From: Filobacillus milosensis | GTDB taxonomy: Bacteria > Bacillota > Bacilli > Bacillales > Alkalibacillaceae | Reading direction: 5' to 3' | Assembly: GCF_004402015.1 (NCBI RefSeq) | Contig: NZ_SOPW01000019.1 | Span: 1-64,000 of the forward strand | DNA: 64,000 nucleotides | Shown here: positions 18,382 through 27,399 of the stretch, piece by piece | Position numbering within the stretch: the first letter of the stretch is position 1 | Layout: each line of letters opens with the position of its first letter | Made by a program: the position numbers and the translations under genes | The notes under the pieces: model-generated | Seen by the model: the letters and a program-made list of their open reading frames with translations, nothing else | What the model was told of the DNA's origin: nothing | Databases searched by the model: none

Positions 18382-19110
18382 ATGTACCAATTCTTTAGTG
18401 ATATAAGTAATTTTCTAAGTGAACCCTTTTTTAAGTTAATGAATCAGTGGGAAGGTATCCCAATATTATCAGCATTTATCCTTGGACTAATTGGAGCCTT
18501 AGCCCCTTGTCAATTTACAGGGAACTTAGGCGCCATTACGATTTATGGAACTCGTTCATTTCAAAACAACATTCCTTGGGTTCATATATTACTATTTATA
18601 TTAGGTAAGATAGTAGTTTTCTCAGGGTTAGGTCTGGTTGTTTGGTTGATGGGCAATGAATTTCAATCAAATCTAACATTAGTGATCCCTTACATAAGAA
18701 AAGCTATTGGCCCAATGTTAATTCTGATAGGTCTATTTATGATCGATTTAATAAAGGTGCGCTGGACATTCAACATGGGGAAAATTCCAGAACGATATTT
18801 GAAAGATAGTAAACTTGGTAGTTTTTTAATGGGGGTCAGTTTTACCTTGGCTTTTTGTCCAACTATGTTCATACTATTTTTTATGACGTTAATGCCAGTC
18901 GTTCTGTCTACATCTTATGGTGCAGTATTACCTTCTGTTTTTGGGATAGGGACATCAATACCATTATTGATTGCTATTTTTCTAATTTGGTATTTTGAAT
19001 TAGGTGGAGCATTAGTGAAGAGAGGTAGAAAAGTTGGTCATGTTGTTCAACGGGTGGCAGGTTGGCTACTACTTATTTTAGGTATATTAGATACTCTAAC
19101 GTATTGGTAA
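18382..19110 (+). CDS. CcdA/DsbD-like transmembrane electron carrier
   Basis: A 242-residue polytopic protein with about six helices. Paired cysteines sit in membrane helices in the DsbD/CcdA manner: GALAPCQFTG near residue 45 and TLAFCPTMF near residue 160. The family passes reducing equivalents from cytoplasmic thioredoxin to extracytoplasmic thioredoxin-like proteins. It is the more divergent of the two copies here and starts the plus-strand operon that runs to 23444. ATG follows GAGGGAGAAG. Confidence 0.82.
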   Translation: MYQFFSDISNFLSEPFFKLMNQWEGIPILSAFILGLIGALAPCQFTGNLGAITIYGTRSFQNNIPWVHILLFILGKIVVFSGLGLVVWLMGNEFQSNLTLVIPYIRKAIGPMLILIGLFMIDLIKVRWTFNMGKIPERYLKDSKLGSFLMGVSFTLAFCPTMFILFFMTLMPVVLSTSYGAVLPSVFGIGTSIPLLIAIFLIWYFELGGALVKRGRKVGHVVQRVAGWLLLILGILDTLTYW

Positions 19111-19173
19111 TTTAAAAGATTAGGCTTATAAATTAATATAAGTGCCTAAATATATTAATAATTGAGGGATAAT

Positions 19174-19884
19174 ATGGAAGATATTAGTTTGATTTTAGCT
19201 TTTGGCGCAGGTTTTTTGTCCTTTATTTCACCTTGTTGTTTACCTTTGTATCCAGCATTTTTGTCATATATTACAGGGATGTCTGTGGATGAAATTAAAA
19301 CTGGTAAAGGATTACTACAAAAACGTGCACTGTTACACACCACTTTCTTTTTAATTGGGTTTTCAATAATTTTCATAGCATTAGGTTTCTCAACCTCATT
19401 TTTGGGTGAGCTTTTTATAATATATGACGACTTAGTAAGACAACTAGGTGCTATATTAATAGTTCTCATAGGACTAATTATTTTAGGAGTTTTTCAACCT
19501 TCATTTTTGATGAAAGAAAAAAGAATGACATTTAAGGATCGACCAAGTGGCTACCTTGGTTCAAGTGTTATTGGCTTTGCCTTTGCAGCAGGTTGGACAC
19601 CTTGTACAGGACCTATCTTGGCTGGAGTTATTGCTTTAAGTGTAACAAATCCTGATCAAGCAATGCTTTACATGATTGCCTATGTACTTGGGTTTTCAAT
19701 ACCATTCTTTGTCATGTCATTTTTCATAGGGAAAATGAAGTGGATTAAAAAGAATAATCGACTGATTATGAAAATTGGTGGAGCATCTATGATTGTAATG
19801 GGGATACTCTTATTTTTTGATTGGATGACTTTAATCATTTCTTACCTGTCTGAATACTTGTTTAATGGTTTTACAGGTTTCTAG
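19174..19884 (+). CDS. ccdA: Cytochrome c biogenesis / thiol transfer protein CcdA
   Basis: A 236-residue, six-helix protein starting at ATG 19174 (GAGGG at 19164-19168). Cysteines in [16 protein letters not shown] and [14 protein letters not shown] are the classic CcdA redox pair. It transfers electrons across the membrane to ResA-type thioredoxins (the gene at 17578 is an obvious partner). It is probably an island-borne paralogue rather than the housekeeping ccdA, given the flanking metal genes. Confidence 0.9.
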   Translation: MEDISLILAFGAGFLSFISPCCLPLYPAFLSYITGMSVDEIKTGKGLLQKRALLHTTFFLIGFSIIFIALGFSTSFLGELFIIYDDLVRQLGAILIVLIGLIILGVFQPSFLMKEKRMTFKDRPSGYLGSSVIGFAFAAGWTPCTGPILAGVIALSVTNPDQAMLYMIAYVLGFSIPFFVMSFFIGKMKWIKKNNRLIMKIGGASMIVMGILLFFDWMTLIISYLSEYLFNGFTGF

Positions 19885-19966
19885 TTAGAAAAAACATATT
19901 TTCTACAAAATTTTAATTTATTATAATTACTAATTTACAAATAACTAATTTAGGAGAATAAATAAG

Positions 19967-21124
19967 ATGCGAAAAATAACCTTAATATCTATTGTAAACT
20001 TTGTGTTGTTTATGATTCCGTTTAAAGTATTTGCTCATAGCACTGAAGAGACTACCAGTGAAAGTGTAATGAATTACTGGTCTATTGGATTTTTAGCTTC
20101 GTTAATAATACTGATTATTTTTATAATAATGTTATTTTTAAATAAAATTGCATTAAAAAAGCTTGATCTTAAAAATAAAAAAAGTCGTAAAAAGGCACAG
20201 GTTATGTTAAAAAGAAATAAAATCTATATAACTGTCTCTGCCATTACTTCCTTATTAACCTTGTTCTTTTTAATAATGCTAAATTTAGGTGGTGATGAAA
20301 AAGTTACTTTTACACACATTCATGGTCTTGGATACACAAGTAGTGGTGAAGAACTTTATGTCCCATCACATGATGGATTAATTGTATTTAAAAATGGACA
20401 TTGGACTGCTCCAGAAGATACTAATAAACACGATTATATGGGATTCTCAATGTATGAAGATGGTTTTTATAGTAGTGGACACCCCTCACCAAATTCTAAT
20501 TTAAAAAATCCGTTAGGAATAATCAAAAGTACAGATCAAGGTCAAACCATCGAAAAGCTTGACTTGTATGGAGAAATTGATTTTCATGGAATGACAGTAG
20601 GTTATGAAACAGAAGATATTTATGTCTTTAATCCAACACAAAATTCTCGAATGAATCAACCAGGATTATATTATTCATCAGATAAGACAAAAACATGGGG
20701 TAAAAGTGAAATGACTGGAGTAAGTGGACAAGCTACTTCACTTGCAGCTCATCCAATAAAAAAAGGTGTTATGGTAATAGGAACAAACCAAGGTCTTTTC
20801 TTATCGGAGGACTATGGAGACAATTTTGAAAAACTTTCAGTTACAGGAAAAGTTACTGCTGTATCATTTGGCCATCAAAATCAATTACTAGTATCAACAC
20901 AGAATGAAAAGGTTAACCTTTTACAATTTAATTTAGATACTAACGAATTTAAAAAATTAAATATACCTAATTTAAGTAATGATGCTATAACTTATATTCA
21001 ACAGAACCCTGCAAATAAAAAAGAACTCGTATTTACTACAAACTCCAAAAACATCTATATTTCTTATGATGATGGGGAAACATGGGAGAAGAGTGTAGAT
21101 AAGGGCGAAGTTGAATCACATTAA
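19967..21124 (+). CDS. Membrane-anchored beta-propeller protein (F510_1955-type glycosylhydrolase-like)
   Basis: A 385-residue protein: signal/anchor at residues 5-23, further membrane segments at about 38-58 and 88-108, then an extracytoplasmic BNR/sortilin-like propeller with repeated Asp-box motifs (STDQGQT, SSDKTKTW, SEDYGDNF, SYDDGETW). Proteins of this type are annotated as F510_1955 family glycosylhydrolases and recur next to copper and redox genes in Bacilli. Substrate and activity are unknown. It is co-directional with ccdA and the two-component system. Confidence 0.8.
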   Translation: MRKITLISIVNFVLFMIPFKVFAHSTEETTSESVMNYWSIGFLASLIILIIFIIMLFLNKIALKKLDLKNKKSRKKAQVMLKRNKIYITVSAITSLLTLFFLIMLNLGGDEKVTFTHIHGLGYTSSGEELYVPSHDGLIVFKNGHWTAPEDTNKHDYMGFSMYEDGFYSSGHPSPNSNLKNPLGIIKSTDQGQTIEKLDLYGEIDFHGMTVGYETEDIYVFNPTQNSRMNQPGLYYSSDKTKTWGKSEMTGVSGQATSLAAHPIKKGVMVIGTNQGLFLSEDYGDNFEKLSVTGKVTAVSFGHQNQLLVSTQNEKVNLLQFNLDTNEFKKLNIPNLSNDAITYIQQNPANKKELVFTTNSKNIYISYDDGETWEKSVDKGEVESH

Positions 21125-21148
21125 TAGTTAATTAAGAGAGGGCTATAT

Positions 21149-21850
21149 ATGGGTAATAGAATCCTAATTGTCGATGATGAATGGAACATGAGGAATTTAA
21201 TTAAAATTTATTTATCTAGAGAAGCATTTCAGCTAAATGAAGCAAAAGATGGCTATGAAGCGATTGAAATGGCTGATCAATATGCATTTGATTTAGTGGT
21301 CTTAGATGTTATGTTACCAGACATTGACGGTTGGGAGGTTTGTTCTACCATACGTAAGACGAGTGAAATACCTATTTTGATGTTAACAGCACGTGATGAT
21401 GTCAAAGATAGAGTCCTTGGACTGAATATTGGTGCTGATGATTACCTCATAAAACCATTCGCACCTGAAGAATTAGTTGCTAGAGTTAAGGCTTTGCTAC
21501 GACGTCGCAAAAAGGACAATCGCGAAATTGACAAATTATTAATAACTTTTAATGATTTGTCCATTGATTATGATAGTCGAGAGACCTGGGTAAAAGGTAC
21601 TCGAGTAGAATTGACACCTAAAGAATTTGATATTTTGTATACTGTAGCGCATAATCCCAAAACGGTCTTTACTCGTGATATTTTATTAGATAAAATTTGG
21701 TATTCAGAAGAGTTTAGAGATTTACGTGCAGTGGATACACATGTCAAAAACCTTCGTGAAAAAGTCCGTAAAGCAGGTTTATCTTTTAATCCAGTTAAAA
21801 CGGTTTGGGGTGTTGGCTACAAATTTAATAGACCAGAGGACCAATATTGA
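21149..21850 (+). CDS. OmpR/PhoB-family response regulator
   Basis: A 233-residue protein: receiver domain (1-120) with acidic pocket (DDE near residue 10), phospho-acceptor Asp53 in VVLDVMLPDIDGW and Lys in IKPF, then an OmpR-type winged helix (about 135-230) ending in VWGVGYKF. ATG has GAGAGGG upstream. The kinase gene starts 1 nt after its stop. It is the likely regulator of the surrounding redox/metal island; the signal is not visible. Confidence 0.93.
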   Translation: MGNRILIVDDEWNMRNLIKIYLSREAFQLNEAKDGYEAIEMADQYAFDLVVLDVMLPDIDGWEVCSTIRKTSEIPILMLTARDDVKDRVLGLNIGADDYLIKPFAPEELVARVKALLRRRKKDNREIDKLLITFNDLSIDYDSRETWVKGTRVELTPKEFDILYTVAHNPKTVFTRDILLDKIWYSEEFRDLRAVDTHVKNLREKVRKAGLSFNPVKTVWGVGYKFNRPEDQY

Positions 21851-21851
21851 C

Positions 21852-23228
21852 ATGAATAGAATTGTTCTTAAACTTGGCGGGACGATTATGGTGTTATTTT
21901 TAATTGTGTTGTTACCGTTAGGATATGTTGCCAATCAAATATTGACGAACTTTTACTATAGTCAAGTTGAGGATGAAATTGTAGAGTTATCAGAAAAATA
22001 TGCTCAAACAATTCCATCATTACAAGATGAAAATATACTAAATATGTATAGAAATTTGGCTGAACTGACGAATAAAGAAATATATATATTAGACGAATCT
22101 GGAGATATCGTAATTAATTCTGGCGTAGTAATAAATAACCTATCTGAAGAAGATTTCTCTATGATGTCCAAAGGTCAAGATCTTCAGAAAATGTTTGTAG
22201 ATGACCAAACAGATATTAGTTATCTAGGTTCAGGTTATCCAATTATTCAATCTGGTCAATTTGCAGGAGGCTTTTTCGTATTAGCTCCCATAGATGAAAT
22301 TCAAGAACCTATTAGAAAAATAAGAGATTTACTCATTTTATCTGCGGTGGGGGCCATTTTATTAGCACTTGGTTTTACATTTTTGTTGTCTAAAAGGATG
22401 TCAAGACCACTATTAGAAATGGAACAAGCAACTCGTGAAATAGCTAAAGGGAATTTAAATATAAGTGTTAATATCCCTTCCAATGATGAAATCGGCTCTC
22501 TGGGTAAAACCATTAATAATCTTGCAGTAGAAACTAATAGGTATCGTTCAAATAGGAGAGAGTTTTTAGCTAATATTTCACACGAATTAAGAACCCCATT
22601 ATCCTATATCAATGGGTATTCTCAAGTATTAAAACAAGGGCTTTATCAAACAGAAGAAGAACGAATTCATTATTTAACCATTATAGAAAATGAGTCTGAA
22701 CGAATAACTAGACTAATTAGCGATTTGTTTGACTTATCTAAAATGGAAGAAGGACAATTCGATTTTTTCATGGAAACAATCAATCTTTCAAAAGTATTAG
22801 AAAATGCTATTTCTAAAATTAAAATGGCGGCTACAAATAAAGGCTTAGTAATAAAGAAACATGTCGATGAGAATAGACATCTTATTCAAGCTGATAAAGA
22901 TCGCTTAGAACAGATATTTATTAATTTGTTAGCCAATGCAGTTCGATATACTGAAAAAGGAGCGGTTTCTGTAAAAGTGTGGCAGGAAGATAATAAAGTC
23001 CATGTCATCATTGAGGATACAGGTATTGGAATCCCTAAAGGTGAACTTCCATATATTTTTGAACGGTTTCATCGAGTTGAAAAATCGCGTTCAAGAGAGC
23101 TGGGCGGTACAGGTTTAGGGTTAGCAATTGTAAAACAATTGGTGGAATTACAAAATGGAACTATTTCGGTAAATAGTGAAATAGGAAAAGGAACGAGCTT
23201 TCAAGTTAGTTTCCCTAATGCTGAATAA
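21852..23228 (+). CDS. Sensor histidine kinase
   Basis: A 458-residue kinase starting at ATG 21852. Two transmembrane helices (about residues 10-30 and 155-175) enclose an extracytoplasmic sensor of roughly 120 residues. A HAMP domain (about 178-230), HisKA with His244 in ISHELRTPLSYINGY, and HATPase_c with N (FINLLANAVRYT), G1 (IEDTGIGIP), F and G2 (GGTGLGLAIVK) boxes follow. It pairs with the regulator at 21149. Confidence 0.93.
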   Translation: MNRIVLKLGGTIMVLFLIVLLPLGYVANQILTNFYYSQVEDEIVELSEKYAQTIPSLQDENILNMYRNLAELTNKEIYILDESGDIVINSGVVINNLSEEDFSMMSKGQDLQKMFVDDQTDISYLGSGYPIIQSGQFAGGFFVLAPIDEIQEPIRKIRDLLILSAVGAILLALGFTFLLSKRMSRPLLEMEQATREIAKGNLNISVNIPSNDEIGSLGKTINNLAVETNRYRSNRREFLANISHELRTPLSYINGYSQVLKQGLYQTEEERIHYLTIIENESERITRLISDLFDLSKMEEGQFDFFMETINLSKVLENAISKIKMAATNKGLVIKKHVDENRHLIQADKDRLEQIFINLLANAVRYTEKGAVSVKVWQEDNKVHVIIEDTGIGIPKGELPYIFERFHRVEKSRSRELGGTGLGLAIVKQLVELQNGTISVNSEIGKGTSFQVSFPNAE

Positions 23229-23237
23229 GGAGGGACT

Positions 23238-23444
23238 ATGAAAAAGACAGAATGGATCATATTCGCACTGCTAATATTAATGGGGTTGTGTTGCCTCACA
23301 GTATCAGGAACTGCAATGTGGGGGCCTGGATCAATACAGGCTTATTTTAAAACATTTCTACATCTTTGCATGTGGATGGGATTACCAATTATATTTTTAG
23401 GTATTGTATATTTAGTGATTGTTATGAAACGACAAGGAAAATAA
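23238..23444 (+). CDS. Small membrane protein after the histidine kinase
   Basis: A 68-residue protein with two transmembrane helices (about 6-27 and 40-62), AAGGAGGG upstream, 9 nt after the kinase stop. Unknown function. It is the last gene of the operon, before the terminator at 23462. Confidence 0.7.
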   Translation: MKKTEWIIFALLILMGLCCLTVSGTAMWGPGSIQAYFKTFLHLCMWMGLPIIFLGIVYLVIVMKRQGK

Positions 23445-23461
23445 TTTAGTGAAAAATAATT

Positions 23462-23498
23462 CACATGAGAGTTCTAACTTGAATTCTCATGTGTTTTT
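23462..23498 (+). terminator. Terminator of the redox/two-component operon
   Basis: CACATGAGA (23462-23470) pairs with TCTCATGTG (23485-23493), followed by five T residues. Confidence 0.8.
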
Positions 23499-23689
23499 AG
23501 TGTGTTTTAGATAAACTTTTTTAACGTGATCATTAATGGTTATTGAAACAAAGACAAAAAGTATGTCAATGTTATAGACTTCCACAATGTTTCTTCACAT
23601 TTGAAGTCTATAATTATTAATGAAGAGATTTTCAAGTTTAAATGCCTTTAATTTTATCAAACAAAAATTTTTAATAAGGAGATGAAAGT

Positions 23690-23932
23690 ATGATGTGGGA
23701 TGACTGTAACATAATGGAAGGACCAATGATGATTGGTGGCGGATTAATGATGTTATTATTTTGGGCATTAATCATTGGGTTAGGAATCTATCTATTTAAA
23801 AATATATCCAAAAATAACAATTCAAAGCCTTCCAATAGTGCGGTAAATATACTAAATGAACGTTTTGCAAGAGGGGAGATAAACAAAGAAGAGTATAGAG
23901 AGAGATTAAATGCACTGTCTGAACAAAATTAA
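23690..23932 (+). CDS. SHOCT-domain membrane protein
   Basis: An 80-residue protein: N-terminal transmembrane helix (about residues 14-36), then a C-terminal SHOCT motif (ILNERFARGEINKEEYRERL). ATG has AAGGAGATG upstream. SHOCT proteins of this size often end metal-resistance clusters in Bacilli; the molecular role is unknown. Confidence 0.82.
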   Translation: MMWDDCNIMEGPMMIGGGLMMLLFWALIIGLGIYLFKNISKNNNSKPSNSAVNILNERFARGEINKEEYRERLNALSEQN

Positions 23933-24999
23933 TAACGATATTCTTCCGTTAGGTATTCACCAGCTTGTTCTAACTATTTAGCCTTTTATTATTTTTACTA
24001 GATTCAATTAGATTGAAAAACAAAAATCAATAGAATAAGTTGTTAGTATATTTAAAGATACTTTTTGACAAATATCCTTTTTGTGAACAATCAACAAGTT
24101 TTTCTTACTGATTTTTTTTTACAAAGTTGCATTGCAGCTTTAATAACTTCAAGATATGATGTCACCCCGTGAAGTTGAAGGGGCAACAATTGTATTAATA
24201 AATATTAGCGGAGGAAAAAATATTTTATCCCCCTTAATAGCCTACTGTATTTTTTCTTTATATAATAGACCACATACTTACTAATAAAACTGAAATAGTA
24301 TTTTAGTAACTTATCATCATCACTTGATTATCCTAAAATCTAATTAATGCTTTTATTTTGAGCAAATCCTCAGTAATAAAGTGTAGAGCAGTTAGAATCT
24401 CCTGTGCTCAATTATTCAACTCATAATAATTGCACTCATTGGGATTGGATTTGCCCAACCTGAATTCTTGTGAACAGACGTTCACAAGAATTCAGGTTTG
24501 CTTGATGAAAAAATAAAATAACTTTTGTACTTTTTGTTTCCATGTCTAATTTTAGTTGGTAAAATACAATTGGAAAATAATTAAGACGAGTGAGTAGTTC
24601 TCTGTTATTAAGAACTTTATGTAGTAGTTAATGGAATAAGAAAAATAAAAATAGTTTGTACTTATGATTGCCACTTGTTTTTAATCATAATAAACTATAA
24701 GCGAATAATAAAAAAATTGCTTGCAAAACAAATGCATTTGGGCAAGAAGCACTTGACAGATGGATTAGTGATCCCACTATCCGTGTGTCTTTTTTTATTG
24801 CTTTTTAGCCACTCTTGCGACAATAAGGGAGATGATTATAAGTATTAAATAAGAAGCAGAGTTCAAATATTCACAGAAGTAGAAGTTAGTTTACATATAG
24901 GATTAATTACAATCACTTATTCCGAGGACTTAAAATTCAGGTCAATACAATCTTGAGTATTTAAAATGTAACAACTTATGTAAATAGGAGGAGAACACG
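23933..24999. other. 1.07-kb stretch without a supported gene
   Basis: AT-rich sequence with only short frames lacking ribosome binding sites (for example 43 codons near 24156). The one clear structure is the 19-bp perfect inverted repeat at 24457-24498. The stretch separates the redox island from the excisionase/integrase module and may be remnant DNA. Confidence 0.5.
24457..24498. repeat. Perfect 19-bp inverted repeat
   Basis: AACCTGAATTCTTGTGAAC (24457-24475) and its exact reverse complement (24480-24498) are separated by AGAC. There is no T tract on either side, so it is not a typical intrinsic terminator. It could be a protein-binding palindrome, a decayed MITE tip or a recombination site. 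Confidence 0.8.
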
Positions 25000-25197
25000 A
25001 TGAAATATAAAAAAATGGAAGATTTACCTATGTATCTTACTGCAACAGAAATTTCGGACTTATTGCAGATTTCTAAACCAACTGCTTACGAGATGATGAA
25101 AAAAGACGATTTTCCTCTAGCGAAGTTTGGAAAGATTATGCGTGTAAACCGTGATCAATTCTTTAAATGGTTGTCCAATCAGGAAAGACAAATATAG
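25000..25197 (+). CDS. xis: Excisionase-like helix-turn-helix protein
   Basis: A 65-residue MerR/Xis-type DNA-binding protein: YLTATEISDLLQISKPTAYEMMKK forms the winged helix-turn-helix (shown in part: SDLLQISKPTAYEMM), followed by the wing KFGKIMRVNRDQFFKWL. AGGAGG upstream. It precedes an integrase gene in the same direction, as in Tn916/ICEBs1-like modules. Its 3' end lies in the first of three tandem copies of the xis-int junction. Confidence 0.82.
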   Translation: MKYKKMEDLPMYLTATEISDLLQISKPTAYEMMKKDDFPLAKFGKIMRVNRDQFFKWLSNQERQI

Positions 25198-25580
25198 TAG
25201 ATAGAAAGGATTTGGATGTTATGCACTATAACAAGATTATAAAGAAGAAAGTCAAAGGGTACTATTTTCGAACTGAAGTTGGAGAGATCATGCAAGTAAA
25301 CCGTGATCAGTTCCTTAGATGGTTGTTTCCAAGGGAGACCAATATAGTAGATAGAAAGGATGTGGAGATAATGCACTACAAGAAGATTATTAAAAGAAGG
25401 TAAAAGGGTACTACTTTCAAACTGAAGTTGGAAAGGTTATGCAAGAAAATCGTGGTTAATTCTTTAAGTGGTATCAAACCAAGAAAGACAAATTTAGTAG
25501 ATAGAAGGGATTTGGATGTAATGGACTACAAGAAGATTATTAAAAAGAAGGCAAAAGGGTATTATTTTCGAATTGATGTC
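25129..25580 (+). repeat. Three diverged tandem copies of the xis-int junction (~151 bp each)
   Basis: Units 25129-25280, 25281-25429 and 25430-25580 align with each other (periods 152, 149, 151). Each holds the end of the excisionase frame (GTAAACCGTGATCA-like segment), a TAGTAGATAGAA segment and the first ~20 codons of the integrase frame (xYKKIIKKKxKGYYFR). Point changes and stops in units 2 and 3 show the copies have diverged. Only the last start is joined to a full integrase. Confidence 0.9.
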
Positions 25581-26726
25581 GGCCAAAATGGTAAGAGAAA
25601 GCAGAAAAGCTTTGGGCCATACCGGAATTTTACCGAAGCAAAAAACGATTTGATACTGATAAAAAGTGAAGTATTAAGTGGTGAATACTTTAACCCCTCA
25701 AACACTGGCTTTGAATCGTTTATTAATAAGTGGTTTGATACAGTGTATAGCATTGATGGAAATACACCAGCTACAGTAAAGTCTAGAAGAGATTTTGTAG
25801 ATGCTCATCTTATTCCTTATTTTGGTCCCATGGAAATTTCAAAGATTAATGTAGAGACTATAAGAGAATTTTTTCAATTCACAAAAGAAAACGGTAGAAA
25901 AGTAAAAAGTAAAAAAGATAAAGAGAGAGAAGAAAATGGAGAGAAAATAGAAAGAAAGCCTTTAAGTAATGCGTACTTAAAACAAATGTATCATTTAATG
26001 AATGCAGCATTTAAAGAGGCTGTCAAATGGGAGTTAATCAAGAGAAATCCGATGGAATTTATTGATCCTCCAAAGGTTAAAGATAATAAAAATAAAATAA
26101 GTAAAGCCTGGACGAAAGAGGAACTAAACATATTCCTAGAGGCAGCATCGGTAGAAAAAATATTGGTTCAAACAGTCACTTTAGTTATCACCGGTACAAG
26201 AAGAGGTGAAGCATTAGGGTTACGATGGAAAGATATCGATTTAGAAGAAGGGATTATTACTATTAATGGTACTCTGACATATTCAGAGGAACAAAAACTT
26301 TATTACAAACCAAATACCAAATCTGAAGCTTCAGATAATCGAGAAATTCCAATCCCACAATTTCTTATTGATATTTTAAAGAAACATAAACAAGCTGAAT
26401 ATAATAAAACTACACAGTTATTAGGGAAGAAATTCAGTGAGGATTGCTATGTATTTACCAATGATGGTGGAGATTTCTATCGATTAGATACTTTGACAAA
26501 AAAGTTTAGAAGGGTTGTTGAGACTCTGCCGGTGAAAAATATAACGTTACACGGATTGAGGCACACTTTCTCTACATTAATGATGAAATTAGGAGTAAAT
26601 GCAAAGGTTGTAAAGGATTTACTAGGTCATTCACGTGTTCAAGTTACCTTAGATTTTTATTCTCATACAGATATGGAGGATAAACGAAAGTCTGTTGAAA
26701 AATTAGGGGAATTTTTAAATGCATAA
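25521..26726 (+). CDS. int: Tyrosine integrase of a Tn916/ICEBs1-like module
   Basis: A 401-residue integrase. Start ATG 25521 begins MDYKKIIKKKAKGYYFRIDV after AGAAGGGA; the open frame upstream is only the repeated junction. An N-terminal arm-binding domain (1-60), core-binding domain (about 65-190) and catalytic domain follow, with Arg in TGTRRGEALGL, HGLRHTFS, His in LGHSRVQVTLDF and Tyr in FYSH. It is closely similar in layout to the integrase at 30873. Its attachment site is not evident nearby. Confidence 0.92.
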   Translation: MDYKKIIKKKAKGYYFRIDVGQNGKRKQKSFGPYRNFTEAKNDLILIKSEVLSGEYFNPSNTGFESFINKWFDTVYSIDGNTPATVKSRRDFVDAHLIPYFGPMEISKINVETIREFFQFTKENGRKVKSKKDKEREENGEKIERKPLSNAYLKQMYHLMNAAFKEAVKWELIKRNPMEFIDPPKVKDNKNKISKAWTKEELNIFLEAASVEKILVQTVTLVITGTRRGEALGLRWKDIDLEEGIITINGTLTYSEEQKLYYKPNTKSEASDNREIPIPQFLIDILKKHKQAEYNKTTQLLGKKFSEDCYVFTNDGGDFYRLDTLTKKFRRVVETLPVKNITLHGLRHTFSTLMMKLGVNAKVVKDLLGHSRVQVTLDFYSHTDMEDKRKSVEKLGEFLNA

Positions 26727-26896
26727 GTTGATAGCGTATTTAGAAGTCCTGATTTTGATTATGGTCAGCGGAATCCACACTAGGTAGCATTTGATTTAAC
26801 TTGAATATTTCCTTATTTAAATGAATTCAAGCTTTAAAGAAATTATATCATTTGGAGGCCGAAAAAGGCAAAAGGCTAATAGGAGGATATAAACAC

Positions 26897-27208
26897 ATGA
26901 ACATACAAGAGAAAATGGATTTAAAGTGGAATGAGATCACTGCCACGAAAAAGGAACGGGAAGAGCTGTTTTCGGATTTTGAAAACAATAAAGGGAAGAT
27001 TAGTGAACTATATTACGAGACAGAGATTAAACAACTGGAATATATGTTTTTAAAGCGTGAACAGTTGGAACAGTTGAGAAAAACTACATACCATAATGAA
27101 AATGTAGATCGAGTTGAGAGGATACTAGAGACTTGTATTACACAAGTTCGAGAACGCCTCATAAAAAAAGGGTTAAAAGAAAGACTACAGGCTGAGAAAT
27201 TGATTTGA
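26897..27208 (+). CDS. Small coiled-coil protein of unknown function
   Basis: A 103-residue highly charged, mostly helical protein starting at ATG 26897 (AGGAGG at 26881-26886). There is no membrane segment and no motif I recognise. It lies downstream of the integrase and is closed by the terminator at 27215, so it may belong to the same element. Confidence 0.6.
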   Translation: MNIQEKMDLKWNEITATKKEREELFSDFENNKGKISELYYETEIKQLEYMFLKREQLEQLRKTTYHNENVDRVERILETCITQVRERLIKKGLKERLQAEKLI

Positions 27209-27214
27209 TTAATT

Positions 27215-27244
27215 GGACTTAGAAAATATTCTAAGTCCTTTTTA
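27215..27244 (+). terminator. Intrinsic terminator
   Basis: GGACTTAGAA (27215-27224) pairs perfectly with TTCTAAGTCC (27229-27238), followed by six T residues. Confidence 0.85.
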
Positions 27245-27399
27245 GTGGTGTTTAGTGTAAACTGAATATCTCACAACTGAATCCGTTTCAAGAGTTCTCT
27301 GACTATTTTTTATATAATCTTAAAAAACTATATAAAATTGATAACATTTTTGTTACAATTATACTGATGAGTATTATTGTAACTTCTAGGAGGGAATTA

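Noticed and set aside
24156-24290. 43-codon frame in the gene-free kilobase
   Set aside because: No ribosome binding site and no recognisable features.
25167-25403. 78-codon frame between xis and int
   Set aside because: It is a by-product of the triplicated junction (fused pieces of Int arm and Xis wing), not an independent gene.
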